Assembly (NCBI RefSeq): GCF_014217545.1
Contig: NZ_CP043178.1
Span: forward strand, 3,534,001 to 3,598,000
Length of the DNA: 64,000 bases
Direction: 5' to 3'
Origin: Pseudarthrobacter sp. NBSH8
GTDB lineage: Bacteria > Actinomycetota > Actinomycetes > Actinomycetales > Micrococcaceae
Shown: piece by piece, positions 27,198 through 35,432 of the stretch
Numbering within the stretch: the first letter of the stretch is position 1
Layout: the number at the start of each line of letters is the position of its first letter
Notes under the pieces: model-generated
Seen by the model: only the letters and a program-made list of their open reading frames with translations
Databases searched by the model: none
Told to the model about the DNA's origin: nothing
Made by a program: the position numbers and the translations under genes

Positions 27198-27425
27198 ATG
27201 ATCAAGCGCCACTCTGACCTTGTCCTGGCAATCACAGCCCACGATCCTGACACCGTCGAAAACGACCTCAACACCGCCGTGGAAATGGCCCGCGAACACG
27301 CCATGACGGAAAGCCGCCACGGCATCCTGGTCACACAGCACAGTTTCACCAGCTACACCGTCGCCGTCAGCCGCGATGTCCCGTACGGGCAGACACACGA
27401 AAGGCGCGAACAGGCCCGGCAATAA
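27198..27425 (+). CDS. 75-aa conserved-looking protein of unknown function
   Basis: The start is set at ATG 27198 (MIKRHSDLVL), after a purine-rich AGAAAGAGA stretch; the longer frame upstream lacks coding character. The soluble product contains an acidic helix-prone segment (DPDTVENDLNTAVEMAREH) and a beta-strand region (GILVTQHSFTSYTVAVS), with a charged C-terminus. No domain is recognised. It is preceded by a long potentially structured leader and followed by a REP-like palindrome that probably ends transcription. Confidence 0.65.
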   Translation: MIKRHSDLVLAITAHDPDTVENDLNTAVEMAREHAMTESRHGILVTQHSFTSYTVAVSRDVPYGQTHERREQARQ

Positions 27426-27430
27426 GGCGA

Positions 27431-27463
27431 GCGGACGACGGCGGAACCTCCCGCCGTCGTCCG
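27431..27463. repeat. REP-like palindrome, copy 2
   Basis: GCGGACGACGGCGGA pairs with TCCCGCCGTCGTCCG, with one change in the left arm (GGAA for GGGA). It starts 6 bp after the stop of the 75-aa gene and is followed by TTTGCGTTT. Confidence 0.85.
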
Positions 27464-27527
27464 TTTGCGTTTAGGGCCGTTCCTCCGGTGCCGACCGGCC
27501 GGCCTCGGAGGGCGGTAGTTTGGTGGC

Positions 27528-28100
27528 ATGACGGAAAGCTACCGCTACGACGTGGAGGTCCTGCATCTGCTGGTTTCTCCGGCGCATGCGTACTTCGGCC
27601 GGGCCCGCGAGGGTGCCGCGGAGGTCCCCACCACGGATGCCGCGCGAGCCGAACTAGTGGCGGGCAAGGGCATCGTGGGTGACCGGTTCTTCGGCAAGGC
27701 CGCGCACATGGACGCGGCAGTCACGCTGTTTGCCATTGAGTCCCTTGAGGCCATCGCCGCAGAGCTGGGAACGGGGCCGTTTGACCCGCTCCTGACGCGG
27801 CGCAACGTTGTGCTCCGAGGGGCCCATCTGGCCCCGTTGCTGGGACACGATTTCACCCTGGAATCCCAGGGTGACCTGGTGCGCCTGACGGCCGGGCGGC
27901 CCGCACACCCTTGCGTCTGGATGGATGAGATGCTCGCCGCGGGCGCGCACAAAGCAATGCGCGGGCGCGGCGGCGTGCGGTGCCGGGTAATTTCCGACGG
28001 CGTCCTGCACCGCGGGCCGGCGGTGCTGGTCAGCCCCGTGCCGCTCGAGCCCAGGCGCGCCGGCGAGGCCACGGTTTTGCGGGCGTCGCGGCTGCCCTAG
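27528..28100 (+). CDS. MOSC domain protein
   Basis: MOSC domains bind molybdenum cofactor or catalyse sulfur or nitrogen transfer using it. The 190-aa protein is essentially a single MOSC domain: VGDRFFG, LTRRNVVLRG, the cysteine motif HPCVWMDEM and GRGGVRCRVISDG, as in the YiiM/MOCS1-like group. GGTGG precedes the ATG. No partner redox gene is adjacent. Confidence 0.88.
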   Translation: MTESYRYDVEVLHLLVSPAHAYFGRAREGAAEVPTTDAARAELVAGKGIVGDRFFGKAAHMDAAVTLFAIESLEAIAAELGTGPFDPLLTRRNVVLRGAHLAPLLGHDFTLESQGDLVRLTAGRPAHPCVWMDEMLAAGAHKAMRGRGGVRCRVISDGVLHRGPAVLVSPVPLEPRRAGEATVLRASRLP

Positions 28101-28139
28101 CTTAACGGCACCCTGGTGAGAGAGTGGGCCGCCTGCAGG

Positions 28140-28511
28140 TCAGACGTGCTGATCCACGAGCACCGGATTACCGTCGGGATCCACAACGATGAAACTGCCC
28201 GGCCCGGTTGTAGCTTCATCGGCCTCAGAAACGAACTCCGCGCCCTGTGCCTTGAGTTCCCGCTGGAGGTCGCGCACATCAGTGAAGGAATCCAGTGCTT
28301 CCGCGTTCTGGCTCCAGCCCGGGTTGAACGTCAGCATATTCTTCTCAAACATCCCCTGGAAGAGGCCAATGACGGTCTCGCCGTTCTTGAGGATCAGCCA
28401 GTTCTGCGTGATGTCGCCGCCAAAACTCGTGAAGCCGAGTTTCTCGTAGAACGCAGCCGACGCCGCGATGTCCTTAACGGTGAGGCTGATCGAAGAGGCG
28501 CCGAGCTGCAT
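28140..28511 (-). CDS. VOC (glyoxalase/bleomycin resistance) family protein
   Basis: The 123-aa product has the paired beta-alpha-beta-beta-beta modules of the vicinal oxygen chelate fold ([35 protein letters not shown]). GGAG 7 bases before ATG 28511 supports this start over the GTG at 28523. Substrate is unknown. No resistance context is present. Confidence 0.85.
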   Translation of the reverse strand: MQLGASSISLTVKDIAASAAFYEKLGFTSFGGDITQNWLILKNGETVIGLFQGMFEKNMLTFNPGWSQNAEALDSFTDVRDLQRELKAQGAEFVSEADEATTGPGSFIVVDPDGNPVLVDQHV

Positions 28512-28563
28512 GGGTAACTCCACTCATAGTGGGACGGATGCTCCGATGATACCGACAGGCGCA

Positions 28564-28599
28564 CGCGGACGACGGCGGGCGGTCCCGCCGTCGTCCGCG
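28564..28599. repeat. REP-like palindrome, copy 3
   Basis: CGCGGACGACGGCGGG pairs with CCCGCCGTCGTCCGCG around CGGT; this is the longest arm of the family in the window. It lies between the 5' end of the VOC gene and the 3' end of the next minus-strand gene. Confidence 0.88.
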
Positions 28600-28623
28600 T
28601 ACGTTAAGCAGCGCTCCCCCGCA

Positions 28624-28863
28624 TTATTTCTCCTCTGTGGGTCCTTCGCCCTCGGTGGTCAGTGGACCCGCCTCCTCGGACTCAGGCACCGCATCGTGGT
28701 GCGGATCTTCTCTGTGGCGGGCTTGCTCGAGGTGCTGCTCTAATTTTTCCTCCGACTGCCGGCGGCGTTGACCTACGGTCCGCATTTGTTGCGTTGTCGG
28801 CGCGGCGTGGGCGTGCTGGTGCGGGCCGTGCTCCTGCGGGCCGTCAGCGATTTTTTCACTCAT
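28624..28863 (-). CDS. 79-aa hydrophilic protein of unknown function
   Basis: The product starting MSEKIADGPQ is very hydrophilic, with a His-rich segment (EHGPHQHAHAAP), a charged helix-prone centre (QRRRQSEEKLEQHLEQARH) and an acidic tail. The central region could form a short coiled coil. An in-frame ATG at 28911 would add 16 residues (MKWRLPDTDSRW...); neither start has a strong ribosome binding site. No family is recognised. Confidence 0.5.
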   Translation of the reverse strand: MSEKIADGPQEHGPHQHAHAAPTTQQMRTVGQRRRQSEEKLEQHLEQARHREDPHHDAVPESEEAGPLTTEGEGPTEEK

Positions 28864-28940
28864 ACTGAAATCGTCCCACCGCGAGTCAGTGTCGGGAAGA
28901 CGCCACTTCATGTCCAACCCAACGACATGTCCAACCGAAT

Positions 28941-28968
28941 GACGGCGGGAGGTCCCGCCTGCGTCCGC
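28941..28968. repeat. REP-like palindrome, degenerate copy 4
   Basis: GACGGCGGGA and TCCCGCC flank GG, with the right arm altered (TGCGTC for GTCGTC). The remaining bases to 29090 show no gene. Confidence 0.6.
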
Positions 28969-29090
28969 TTGTCACTGGCGCACCGCGGATTGCCGGGCTC
29001 CGGGGTTGCGATCACCGGCGGCAGAACCCGGAGGCAGACTGAGGCCAGCACTGCGCAGGGTGCAGGCGAACGCTGGTCATGGGCACCCCG

Positions 29091-30578
29091 TCAGGCGGTG
29101 GAGTGGAGGAGCCGTTCCACCCCGTCCTCTCCCAGAGACAGCCCGGTGTGAACAAAATCCGGATCGCCGCTACCTTCACGCCGCGCTGGGAGCTGGCGCC
29201 CGTTCCCGCACGCTCCCGGGTTTGGTTCCGTAGGCCAATGTGGCGGTTCCCAGTCCTGGTGTTCACTCTTGTAGTGCCGGCCAGTGGGTGATATCCAGCC
29301 AGGCGGTTCGTTCTTGGTGCCTGGCGTGGGTTTCCAGGCGCTCGTGTGTCTCAAGCGGTGATGTTTGGGGCAGGGCTGACCCAAATTCGACACGCCGGTG
29401 GTTCCGCCCTTGGCCCAGGCAAGGAGGTGATCTGCTTCGTTGTCCAGTGAATGGTTGGAACATCCAGGGAAGGGGCACTTGCCGTCACGTAGCCGGAGCC
29501 AGTTCCGCATGGCCTTGGTGGGACGGTAGTTGGCGCGGCCGATCTCGAGTGGCGCCCCGTCGCGCGGGTCAACAAGGACCCGGTAGAACGAATCGGCCCC
29601 GTTCGCCACGAGGGCCCTGGCCATCGACGCCGGGATAGGACCGTAGCCGTCAAGCATCGCCGGTTCCTCGGTGGCGCCGAGCAGGGAAAACACAGGGACC
29701 GTCACGAGGACGTGAGCCCGCGGTGGCGGAACCTGCCCGGGTTCATGTCCTGCCGGGTTCCCGCTGCCGAGGATGGCCGCGGCGAAGACGTCGGCCCGGA
29801 GTTGCGTGAGGGTGCGGGGCTCGTCCGGCCCCTGCAAACCCCGGGCGATCGCAGTGCTCCGGTTCCAGATCCCGGCCGCCTGGTCCGCGGGGAGGTAGGC
29901 CGAGAGCCAGGCCATCCCGTCCTGATCCGGGGCGTACTCGACCCGACGGTCCAGGACACCCTTTGCGTGCCGCTTCTCGATACTCTCCGTATGGTGGCGT
30001 TCGCGCCAGGTACGGGCCCTGTGACGGAACCGGGACGCTGGCATTTCCCCTGCGGGACAACCAGCGGCCGCGTTCGGCGCATCCGGGTCCAGAAAGTGGG
30101 CTTCCAAGGCCGCGGCACCGGCCGGGTCAAGGGTTGCGGCTTCATCCACCATGGCCCGCGCGTGCTGCCACGAAATATTGCCCGCCTGCAGCGCGGACAG
30201 GGTCAGCGGCAAAGCAGTAGTGAGCATTTGTGACTGGTACAGCAACGCACCCGCAGCCCGGTCGCCGATGGTCAGCGCGCACGCGACCTCCGCGGTCACC
30301 GCCATCTCCTGCGCCTGCACCGGCGCACCCGGCGAAGCGACAGCTTGGACGGTGTCCGCATATTTCACAGCGGCCCGGGCCTTCAGGGCAGCCATCCGCG
30401 CCTCCACTCCCGCGGCGCCGGAGAGGACGTCCAGGCACCTATCGCCCAATCCACCCAAAAGTTCAGCCTCCGATGACACTTCAGAACCAGACCCGCCAGC
30501 CCCGTTCAGGACGGAATTCAGCACAGCAATGGCGGCAATGATGTCCGCATATGCCTTCACCACCGCCGCGTTTCCCAT
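29091..30578 (-). CDS. DUF222/13E12-type HNH endonuclease
   Basis: The 495-aa protein has an N-terminal DUF222 (13E12 repeat family) helical region and a C-terminal HNH nuclease motif (CPFPGCSNHSLDNEADH, then PCPKHHRLRH) with two CxxC-like zinc ligands. Such proteins are multicopy and very common in actinobacteria; their role is unproven and has been linked to mobile DNA. ATG 30578 (MGNAAVV) has GGAG just upstream, so the 31 residues before it are excluded. It marks the start of an accessory stretch. Confidence 0.88.
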   Translation of the reverse strand: MGNAAVVKAYADIIAAIAVLNSVLNGAGGSGSEVSSEAELLGGLGDRCLDVLSGAAGVEARMAALKARAAVKYADTVQAVASPGAPVQAQEMAVTAEVACALTIGDRAAGALLYQSQMLTTALPLTLSALQAGNISWQHARAMVDEAATLDPAGAAALEAHFLDPDAPNAAAGCPAGEMPASRFRHRARTWRERHHTESIEKRHAKGVLDRRVEYAPDQDGMAWLSAYLPADQAAGIWNRSTAIARGLQGPDEPRTLTQLRADVFAAAILGSGNPAGHEPGQVPPPRAHVLVTVPVFSLLGATEEPAMLDGYGPIPASMARALVANGADSFYRVLVDPRDGAPLEIGRANYRPTKAMRNWLRLRDGKCPFPGCSNHSLDNEADHLLAWAKGGTTGVSNLGQPCPKHHRLRHTSAWKPTPGTKNEPPGWISPTGRHYKSEHQDWEPPHWPTEPNPGACGNGRQLPARREGSGDPDFVHTGLSLGEDGVERLLHSTA

Positions 30579-30767
30579 GTCTCCATCATCTAGTGAGGGT
30601 CTGACATTTAAGCGAGAACGGATTTGGGGCGTGTGGCCAAAATGGGAGCCGGTCCTTGGCGATCGATGCAACCGCCCGGACCATTTCTCTGTTGTGAAAC
30701 CATCGTCCCCGCCGGCCCTGGCCTCCCCGGACTGAGATACGAGTCGTGTCGGGATGGCGCCACGAAC

Positions 30768-30790
30768 GACGGCGCGAGGCCCCGCCGTCG
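30768..30790. repeat. REP-like palindrome, degenerate copy 5
   Basis: CGACGGCG and CGCCGTCG flank CGAGGCCC; the inner arms have changed. It lies 25 bp before the next start codon. Confidence 0.6.
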
Positions 30791-30814
30791 CACGACACGT
30801 GGAAGTATTCAGGT

Positions 30815-31285
30815 ATGACTACCGATAATGATGCTGCCAACACTCCGGCGCCAATGGACTCACACGGCACCGACGCCTCGACCGAAGCCAGCCGCGGTTG
30901 GGACCACGTCGGCGCCATCATTGTCGATTCCACGCTCCAGCGCCGGCAGAACTACAACGAAACCGTCAAGCCTCGCGTCGAAGCCCTGGTCGCGGAATGG
31001 CCGGATGCCGCCACGACGAGCGGGTTCCGGCAGCACCTGAATACGGGGAAGCTCTCGGAAGTCATCGACTGGCCGTCGCCTGGCCGCCTGGCCCAAGTAG
31101 AGGACATCACGCGCGTGTTCGAGCGTCTCGGCATCGAAACGGTAGCGGAACTCCGCGGCGCGCTCAGTGATCAGACCAAGGGTGCCGTCCTTCGGGAAGC
31201 CTTAGCGGAGGTGCGGCACGTCAGTCCCAAAACGCTGGATTACATTGGCACGCTGAGCGGGATCTCAACGGCTGCGCCCGAGTAG
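30815..31285 (+). CDS. 156-aa protein with a helix-hairpin-helix-like C-terminus
   Basis: I do not recognise the full-length family. The N-terminal 30 residues are polar and probably disordered. The C-terminal half (ITRVFERLGIETVAELRGAL, LREALAEVRHVSPKTLDYIG) resembles tandem HhH-type helices used for DNA contact. It starts at ATG 30815 and is followed 140 bp later by the HsdR_N-type nuclease on the same strand. A functional pairing with that nuclease is only suggested by proximity. Confidence 0.55.
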   Translation: MTTDNDAANTPAPMDSHGTDASTEASRGWDHVGAIIVDSTLQRRQNYNETVKPRVEALVAEWPDAATTSGFRQHLNTGKLSEVIDWPSPGRLAQVEDITRVFERLGIETVAELRGALSDQTKGAVLREALAEVRHVSPKTLDYIGTLSGISTAAPE

Positions 31286-31425
31286 AAGCCCCCTGCACCT
31301 CCCGGCGAACTGAAGCCTGTGAACGCGAGGAACAGCCTGGTTGGCAAGCGGTGGACCCGAATCCATTGAGTTCTGAGATTGGTGCGTTACGGTGAGCAGC
31401 ACCATCAGTTTTTCAAGGGGGAAAA

Positions 31426-32532
31426 ATGGAGTTTCCAGAAAAGCTCTCGGCTTTGGCAGCAAAGGTGCGCCAGCAGCGAGAAGTAATCCAGAGCGAAGAG
31501 GCAACAAAGAACGCGTTTGTGATGCCCTTCATTTCAACGATTCTTGGCTATGACGTCTTCAATCCAATGGAAGTGGTGCCGGAGTTCACCGCCGATGTCG
31601 GCCTGAAAAAGGGCGAGAAGATCGATTACGCGATCGTCAAAGACGGCGAAGTCCAGATCCTCATCGAGTGCAAGAAGTCCACCGAGCCGGTGAAAATCGA
31701 GCACGCGTCACAGCTCTTCCGCTACTTCGCCGTGACGAACGCGCGCATTGCGATCCTTACCAATGGCGAGGTGTACCAATTCTTCACGGATCTCGATGCT
31801 CCGAACCGGATGGACGCGAAGCCCTTCCTGGTCCTGGACCTCACTGATATCGATGAGTCCCTGATCCCGGAGCTGCAGAAGCTGTCCAAGGACGTCTTTG
31901 ACCTCGACTCGATCATCAATGCCGCCGGTGAACTGAAGTACATCGGCGAGTTGAAACGGACATTGGCGGCGCAGTTCAAGGAACCGGAGGACGAATGGAT
32001 CAAGTTCCTCACCGGCCGCGTCTACCCCGGCGCGTACACGCAGAAAGTGCGTGAGCAGTTCACGGCGCTAGTGACCAAAGCGTCCAAGCAGTTCCTCAAC
32101 GACCAGGTGAACGAGCGTCTGAAGAAAGCCCTCGGCGCCCCGGGCTTCCCGCAGGCTGAGGACGCGGCCGCAAGTGTCACGAGCGCGCCGGTGGCGGAAG
32201 CCGACCTGGCAAACGCTGACTCCCTGGAGACCACCCTTGAGGAGATCGAAGGCTACCAGATCGTCCGCGCCATCGTCTGCAGCGAGGTCAAGCCCGCCCG
32301 CGTGGTCCAGCGCGATGCCAAGTCCTACTTCGCCGTGCTGCTGGACGATAACAACCGCAAACCGATCGCACGCCTGCACTTCAACCGGACGCAGAAATAC
32401 ATCGGGATCTTCGACGACAACAAGGAAGAAACGCGCGTCCCTATTTCCTCCCTCGAGGAGATCTACGAACACACCGAAGCCCTCCGCGCCAGCGTAAAGA
32501 GTTACCTCAGCGCGTCTCCCTCAATCAACTGA
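31426..32532 (+). CDS. Orphan type I restriction HsdR_N-domain nuclease
   Basis: The 368-aa protein opens with a PD-(D/E)xK nuclease domain like the HsdR N-terminus: D67 in KIDYAIVKDG and E81-x-K83 in QILIECKKS. Residues 90-190 continue the HsdR_N_2 region, then come a helical segment and a C-terminal beta-rich module (residues 270-350, IVCSEVKPARVV, FNRTQKYIGIFDD). There is no helicase, methylase or specificity gene nearby. AAGGGGG precedes the ATG. Such solitary proteins are widespread and of unknown role; a DNA-targeting or defence function is possible. Confidence 0.8.
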   Translation: MEFPEKLSALAAKVRQQREVIQSEEATKNAFVMPFISTILGYDVFNPMEVVPEFTADVGLKKGEKIDYAIVKDGEVQILIECKKSTEPVKIEHASQLFRYFAVTNARIAILTNGEVYQFFTDLDAPNRMDAKPFLVLDLTDIDESLIPELQKLSKDVFDLDSIINAAGELKYIGELKRTLAAQFKEPEDEWIKFLTGRVYPGAYTQKVREQFTALVTKASKQFLNDQVNERLKKALGAPGFPQAEDAAASVTSAPVAEADLANADSLETTLEEIEGYQIVRAIVCSEVKPARVVQRDAKSYFAVLLDDNNRKPIARLHFNRTQKYIGIFDDNKEETRVPISSLEEIYEHTEALRASVKSYLSASPSIN

Positions 32533-32564
32533 GCGGCCACGCGAGGCTTCGTGAAACTGGACAG

Positions 32565-32598
32565 GCGGACGACGGCGGGAAGTGCCGCCGTCGTCCGC
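32565..32598. repeat. REP-like palindrome, copy 6
   Basis: GCGGACGACGGCGG pairs perfectly with CCGCCGTCGTCCGC around GAAGTG. It lies between the convergent nuclease and DUF3846 genes. Confidence 0.88.
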
Positions 32599-32642
32599 TT
32601 GCGTTTGGTGCCGTTCCCTATGTAATGCCGCGCCGTTCGAGG

Positions 32643-32987
32643 TCAGGCCGCCAGTGGCACGTCGAAAAGCTGCTCGGCAAGCCGGATGAGGTGCCGGGGA
32701 GCGTCTGATTCATCCCCGCGGCGTCCGTTCCCGAGGAACACCGCCGTGCCGTTGAGGGTGTCGTCGAGAAAGACGCCCGCTTCGCGGATGAGCACTTCGG
32801 CCCGCGCGTTCTGGGGGAGGCGGGGCCCCGCGTCGTTCAAGTAGACATGCCAGTCTCTGCTGGTGATGGATTCGACGTTTCCTGCAACCAGTTTTTGCAG
32901 TGCCGCCATGACCGTGTCCACGGTTTCGATGCGCACCGGTTGAGTGAGGTGCGCCGGGACGATCAGGGCGTTGTATGTGGTGTTCAT
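32643..32987 (-). CDS. DUF3846-like small protein
   Basis: The 114-aa protein opens with a beta-rich NALIVPAHLTQPVRIETV segment followed by repeated helix-strand elements, resembling DUF3846 proteins found on phages, plasmids and actinobacterial chromosomes. No activity is known. It ends in a region with REP-like repeats and lies downstream of a small basic protein gene on the same strand, with 113 bp between them. Its placement in an accessory stretch is consistent with horizontal origin. Confidence 0.65.
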   Translation of the reverse strand: MNTTYNALIVPAHLTQPVRIETVDTVMAALQKLVAGNVESITSRDWHVYLNDAGPRLPQNARAEVLIREAGVFLDDTLNGTAVFLGNGRRGDESDAPRHLIRLAEQLFDVPLAA

Positions 32988-33100
32988 GGTCTTGTCCTTG
33001 CGACTGAAACGATGTTCTCAGCTGCGGCCTCAGGCCGGCAAAAAGTGGTGGCGGGCAGCCGAACGGGGCTAGGAGTCTCGCATCCGGCTGCCCGAGTTTA

Positions 33101-33235
33101 TTAGCGCTGGTTTTTGCGCGGCTTTGCGAACAGAGTTTCACTGGTTTCGTTTTTAGCTTTTTTGTCGGCTCTTTTTTCGAGAATAGACTTTCCCGGCTTT
33201 TTGGCACTGACGCTCTTGGGCGATTTTCCTGACAT
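33101..33235 (-). CDS. 44-aa lysine-rich basic protein
   Basis: ATG 33235 follows GAAAGGTG by 7 bases, and the frame runs to TAA at 33101. The peptide begins MSGKSPKSVSAKKPGKSI and continues LEKRADKKAKNETSETLFAK, ending PRKNQR. About a third of its residues are Lys or Arg, with no membrane segment, suggesting nucleic-acid or ribosome association. Short peptides of the pattern GKSP-x-K-GKSI-x-EKRADK seem common in related actinobacteria, though I cannot verify this here. The upstream AT-rich region (33240-33310) would supply its promoter. Confidence 0.65.
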   Translation of the reverse strand: MSGKSPKSVSAKKPGKSILEKRADKKAKNETSETLFAKPRKNQR

Positions 33236-33679
33236 TGGAATTACACCTTTCTTTGTTTGTATCTACCAGATACCATACACACTTATATTTTTTATGCTAG
33301 TTTCCCGAAAAAAGCACCACAAGGCGGTGAGAGAGGACTCCCTCGGGGCATACGCGCCGGCAGCGGGGCCCCGCAGGCGCGCTTTGCTGCCCCCACTGGC
33401 TGCCGTCGCGGCTTTTCGGATTTCCGGATTAAAAACTCCGTTAGGAAATGTAGATTTGCCCATCTGGCCGGGCGTCGACCTCTTGAGTTGACCGTCCAGA
33501 GTTTCGCTCCATAAATGCGTAGAGCACTCGCATGCTGATCAGGATATTTCGTGCTGCTATTCAGAACATTAATTCCCGGATGCGAAATTTCACCCCGCAC
33601 AAGTGCGCATCCGTCGGCCGGCAGGGTTTTGTTACGAGGCCTACGCGGCACCCGCCAACCGCACCCTGCGGAGGGGTGA
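33236..33679. other. 444-bp gene-free region of atypical composition
   Basis: The first 80 bases are strongly AT-rich, unlike the rest of the window, and probably hold the promoter of the 44-aa gene. The remainder has open frames on both strands but none has a ribosome binding site, recognisable product or normal codon bias. It ends at the remnant of an IclR gene. No terminal repeats or transposase were seen. Confidence 0.5.
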
Positions 33680-34129
33680 GTGGATTCGGATGCGGCCACC
33701 GTCTTGCGTGAGTTTTATTTCAGGGTCCGCGAGCACACCGGAATGCCCATGTCGACAGTGCAGCGTCTGGTCACGAACCTGACCTCCCAGGGATTCCTTG
33801 ACCGCGAGGACGACTCCTACCGCATCGGACTGAGGATGGCCTTCTGGGCGGCCCCGGCGACCCGTGGAATGGAAGTTGTGGACGTCCTGAGCCCCTTGCT
33901 CAAGACCTTGCGGGACACCCCGGGTGAGACCTCGCGTTTCTTCAAATCGGAACAGCATAGCCGCGGGTGTGTGGCCATGCCGGTAACTAACCGTGTGCTT
34001 CGCCGCGAGATGCAGCTGGGCAAGATTGCCCCGCTTTATGCAGGTTCGGCCGGGCTGGACAATACGAGTGGCGTGGCGCAGCCGGAACGGTCGCCAGTTG
34101 GCGCCGATACTGCCAAACTGAGCCAATGA
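33680..34129 (+). pseudogene. Truncated IclR family regulator
   Basis: The frame encodes part of an IclR winged helix (TGMPMSTVQRLVTNL, GFLDREDDSYRIGLRMAF) and the first part of the linker and effector region (LSPLLKTLRDTPGETS). It then degenerates after about residue 115. Intact family members have about 250 residues, so the N-terminus and most of the effector domain are missing. The stop overlaps the next gene's ATG. It may be a relic that still provides upstream transcription or translation. Confidence 0.65.
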
Positions 34130-35361
34130 ATGACGCCCTCTCACCCTCCCGCAGGCCAGGCATCCGGGCTGCGATGTTTGTTGATTTCGACAATGTCTTC
34201 ACCGGCCTGCAGGCGCTGGATCCACTGGCGGCGAAGCGCTTTGCCGAAGACCCGAAGCACTGGGCAGACGCGTTGTCAGCAGGCGGTTCCGGGGAGGACG
34301 CCCGCAGGTTCCTGATCCGCAACTGCTACCTGAATCCGGTGGTGTACTCGAAATACAGAACATACTGGACCCGCGCCGGCTTCCGCGTGATCGACTGTCC
34401 GTCGCTGACGCAGCGGGGCAAGAGCAGCACGGACATCAATCTGGTGCTTGACGCAATGGATGCACTGTCCGGCAACGTTGGCATCGAAGAGTTCTTCATC
34501 GCCTCCGCTGACGCCGATTTCACGTCCCTGATCCAGCGGTTCCGGGCCGCTGACCGGATGACCACAGTCATCGCGGCCGGCGCCGTGGCTTTCGCCTACC
34601 GGGAGATGGCGGATAACGTAGTGGAATCGCACGACTTCGTCGCCATCCTCAACGGCTCAACCGTGGAACCGGTCCATACAGTGGCGTCCGGGAAACAGCC
34701 GGCTGTCCCGCCGGCGGGGAAGGCGAAAGCCAAGTCCGCCTCGCCCGCCATCCGTGAGGTCCTCGGGTTTGTCCGCGCCGCCCCGGGTCCGGTGAACGGC
34801 GCGATGGTGGCCCACCGGGCCCTCACGGCGGAGCCCTCCCTGAAGACAGACTGGGGCGGCTGGGGAAAGTTCGGGACCTGGGTGTCCCAGATCGGCCAGG
34901 GCGTCGAATACTCCCCGGCACAGGGTGGCTGGGTCTGGGACGCGAAGCGGTTTGCGAGCGAGGATCTCCCTGCGCCCGCTGACCTCCAGCCCGGCATCGA
35001 GGAGCAGGTCACCAGGGTCACGGATGTGCCCGCACTTTCAGCAGCCCAGTTCCGGCAGATGTTCCAGGCCATGGCAGCCAGGCTTCGCGAGCATCCCCTC
35101 AACCGCACCGAACTGTCCCGGCTGGTGCGGGATGACTGCGTCACCGCGGACCAGCCGGTCTCCCGCAACGCCGTGAGCTTTGTCCTTCAAGGCCTGGCCT
35201 ACGTCAATTTCCCGCTCACCGACGAAGCGACGGCCGAAGGCCTGGCCGCAGCCTGGACCGCGAACGTGGAGGAACTCTGCCGGGTGGCGCTGCTGGAGTT
35301 CGACGCCGCCGAGAAACTCGCCGTCCGGCGCTGGGCCAGCGGCGGACTACTGGACGCTTAA
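34126..35361 (+). CDS. NYN-domain RNase-like protein with C-terminal winged-helix-like modules
   Basis: The 411-aa protein begins with a NYN (PIN-like) domain: acidic residues in AMFVDFDNV (about D20 and D22), SSTDINLVLDAMD and SADADFTSLI form a metal-dependent RNase-type site. Residues about 200-275 and 305-380 look like two helical modules of OST-HTH/LOTUS character (AIREVLGFVRAAPGPVNGA, GKFGTWVSQI). LabA/MARF1-like proteins share this layout and act on RNA. It overlaps the IclR remnant by 4 bp and has no clear ribosome binding site of its own. Confidence 0.78.
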   Translation: MNDALSPSRRPGIRAAMFVDFDNVFTGLQALDPLAAKRFAEDPKHWADALSAGGSGEDARRFLIRNCYLNPVVYSKYRTYWTRAGFRVIDCPSLTQRGKSSTDINLVLDAMDALSGNVGIEEFFIASADADFTSLIQRFRAADRMTTVIAAGAVAFAYREMADNVVESHDFVAILNGSTVEPVHTVASGKQPAVPPAGKAKAKSASPAIREVLGFVRAAPGPVNGAMVAHRALTAEPSLKTDWGGWGKFGTWVSQIGQGVEYSPAQGGWVWDAKRFASEDLPAPADLQPGIEEQVTRVTDVPALSAAQFRQMFQAMAARLREHPLNRTELSRLVRDDCVTADQPVSRNAVSFVLQGLAYVNFPLTDEATAEGLAAAWTANVEELCRVALLEFDAAEKLAVRRWASGGLLDA

Positions 35362-35432
35362 CAGCAGCTAAGGCGGGCGAAGTTTCTTGGTTGGCCCGGA
35401 CAGCTTTTCGTGCAGCCTGAGAGAATGGCCCA

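Noticed and set aside
33292..33699. 135-codon minus-strand frame in the AT/GC-mixed gap
   Set aside because: No ribosome binding site, no domain and unusual composition; kept only as part of the gene-free region.
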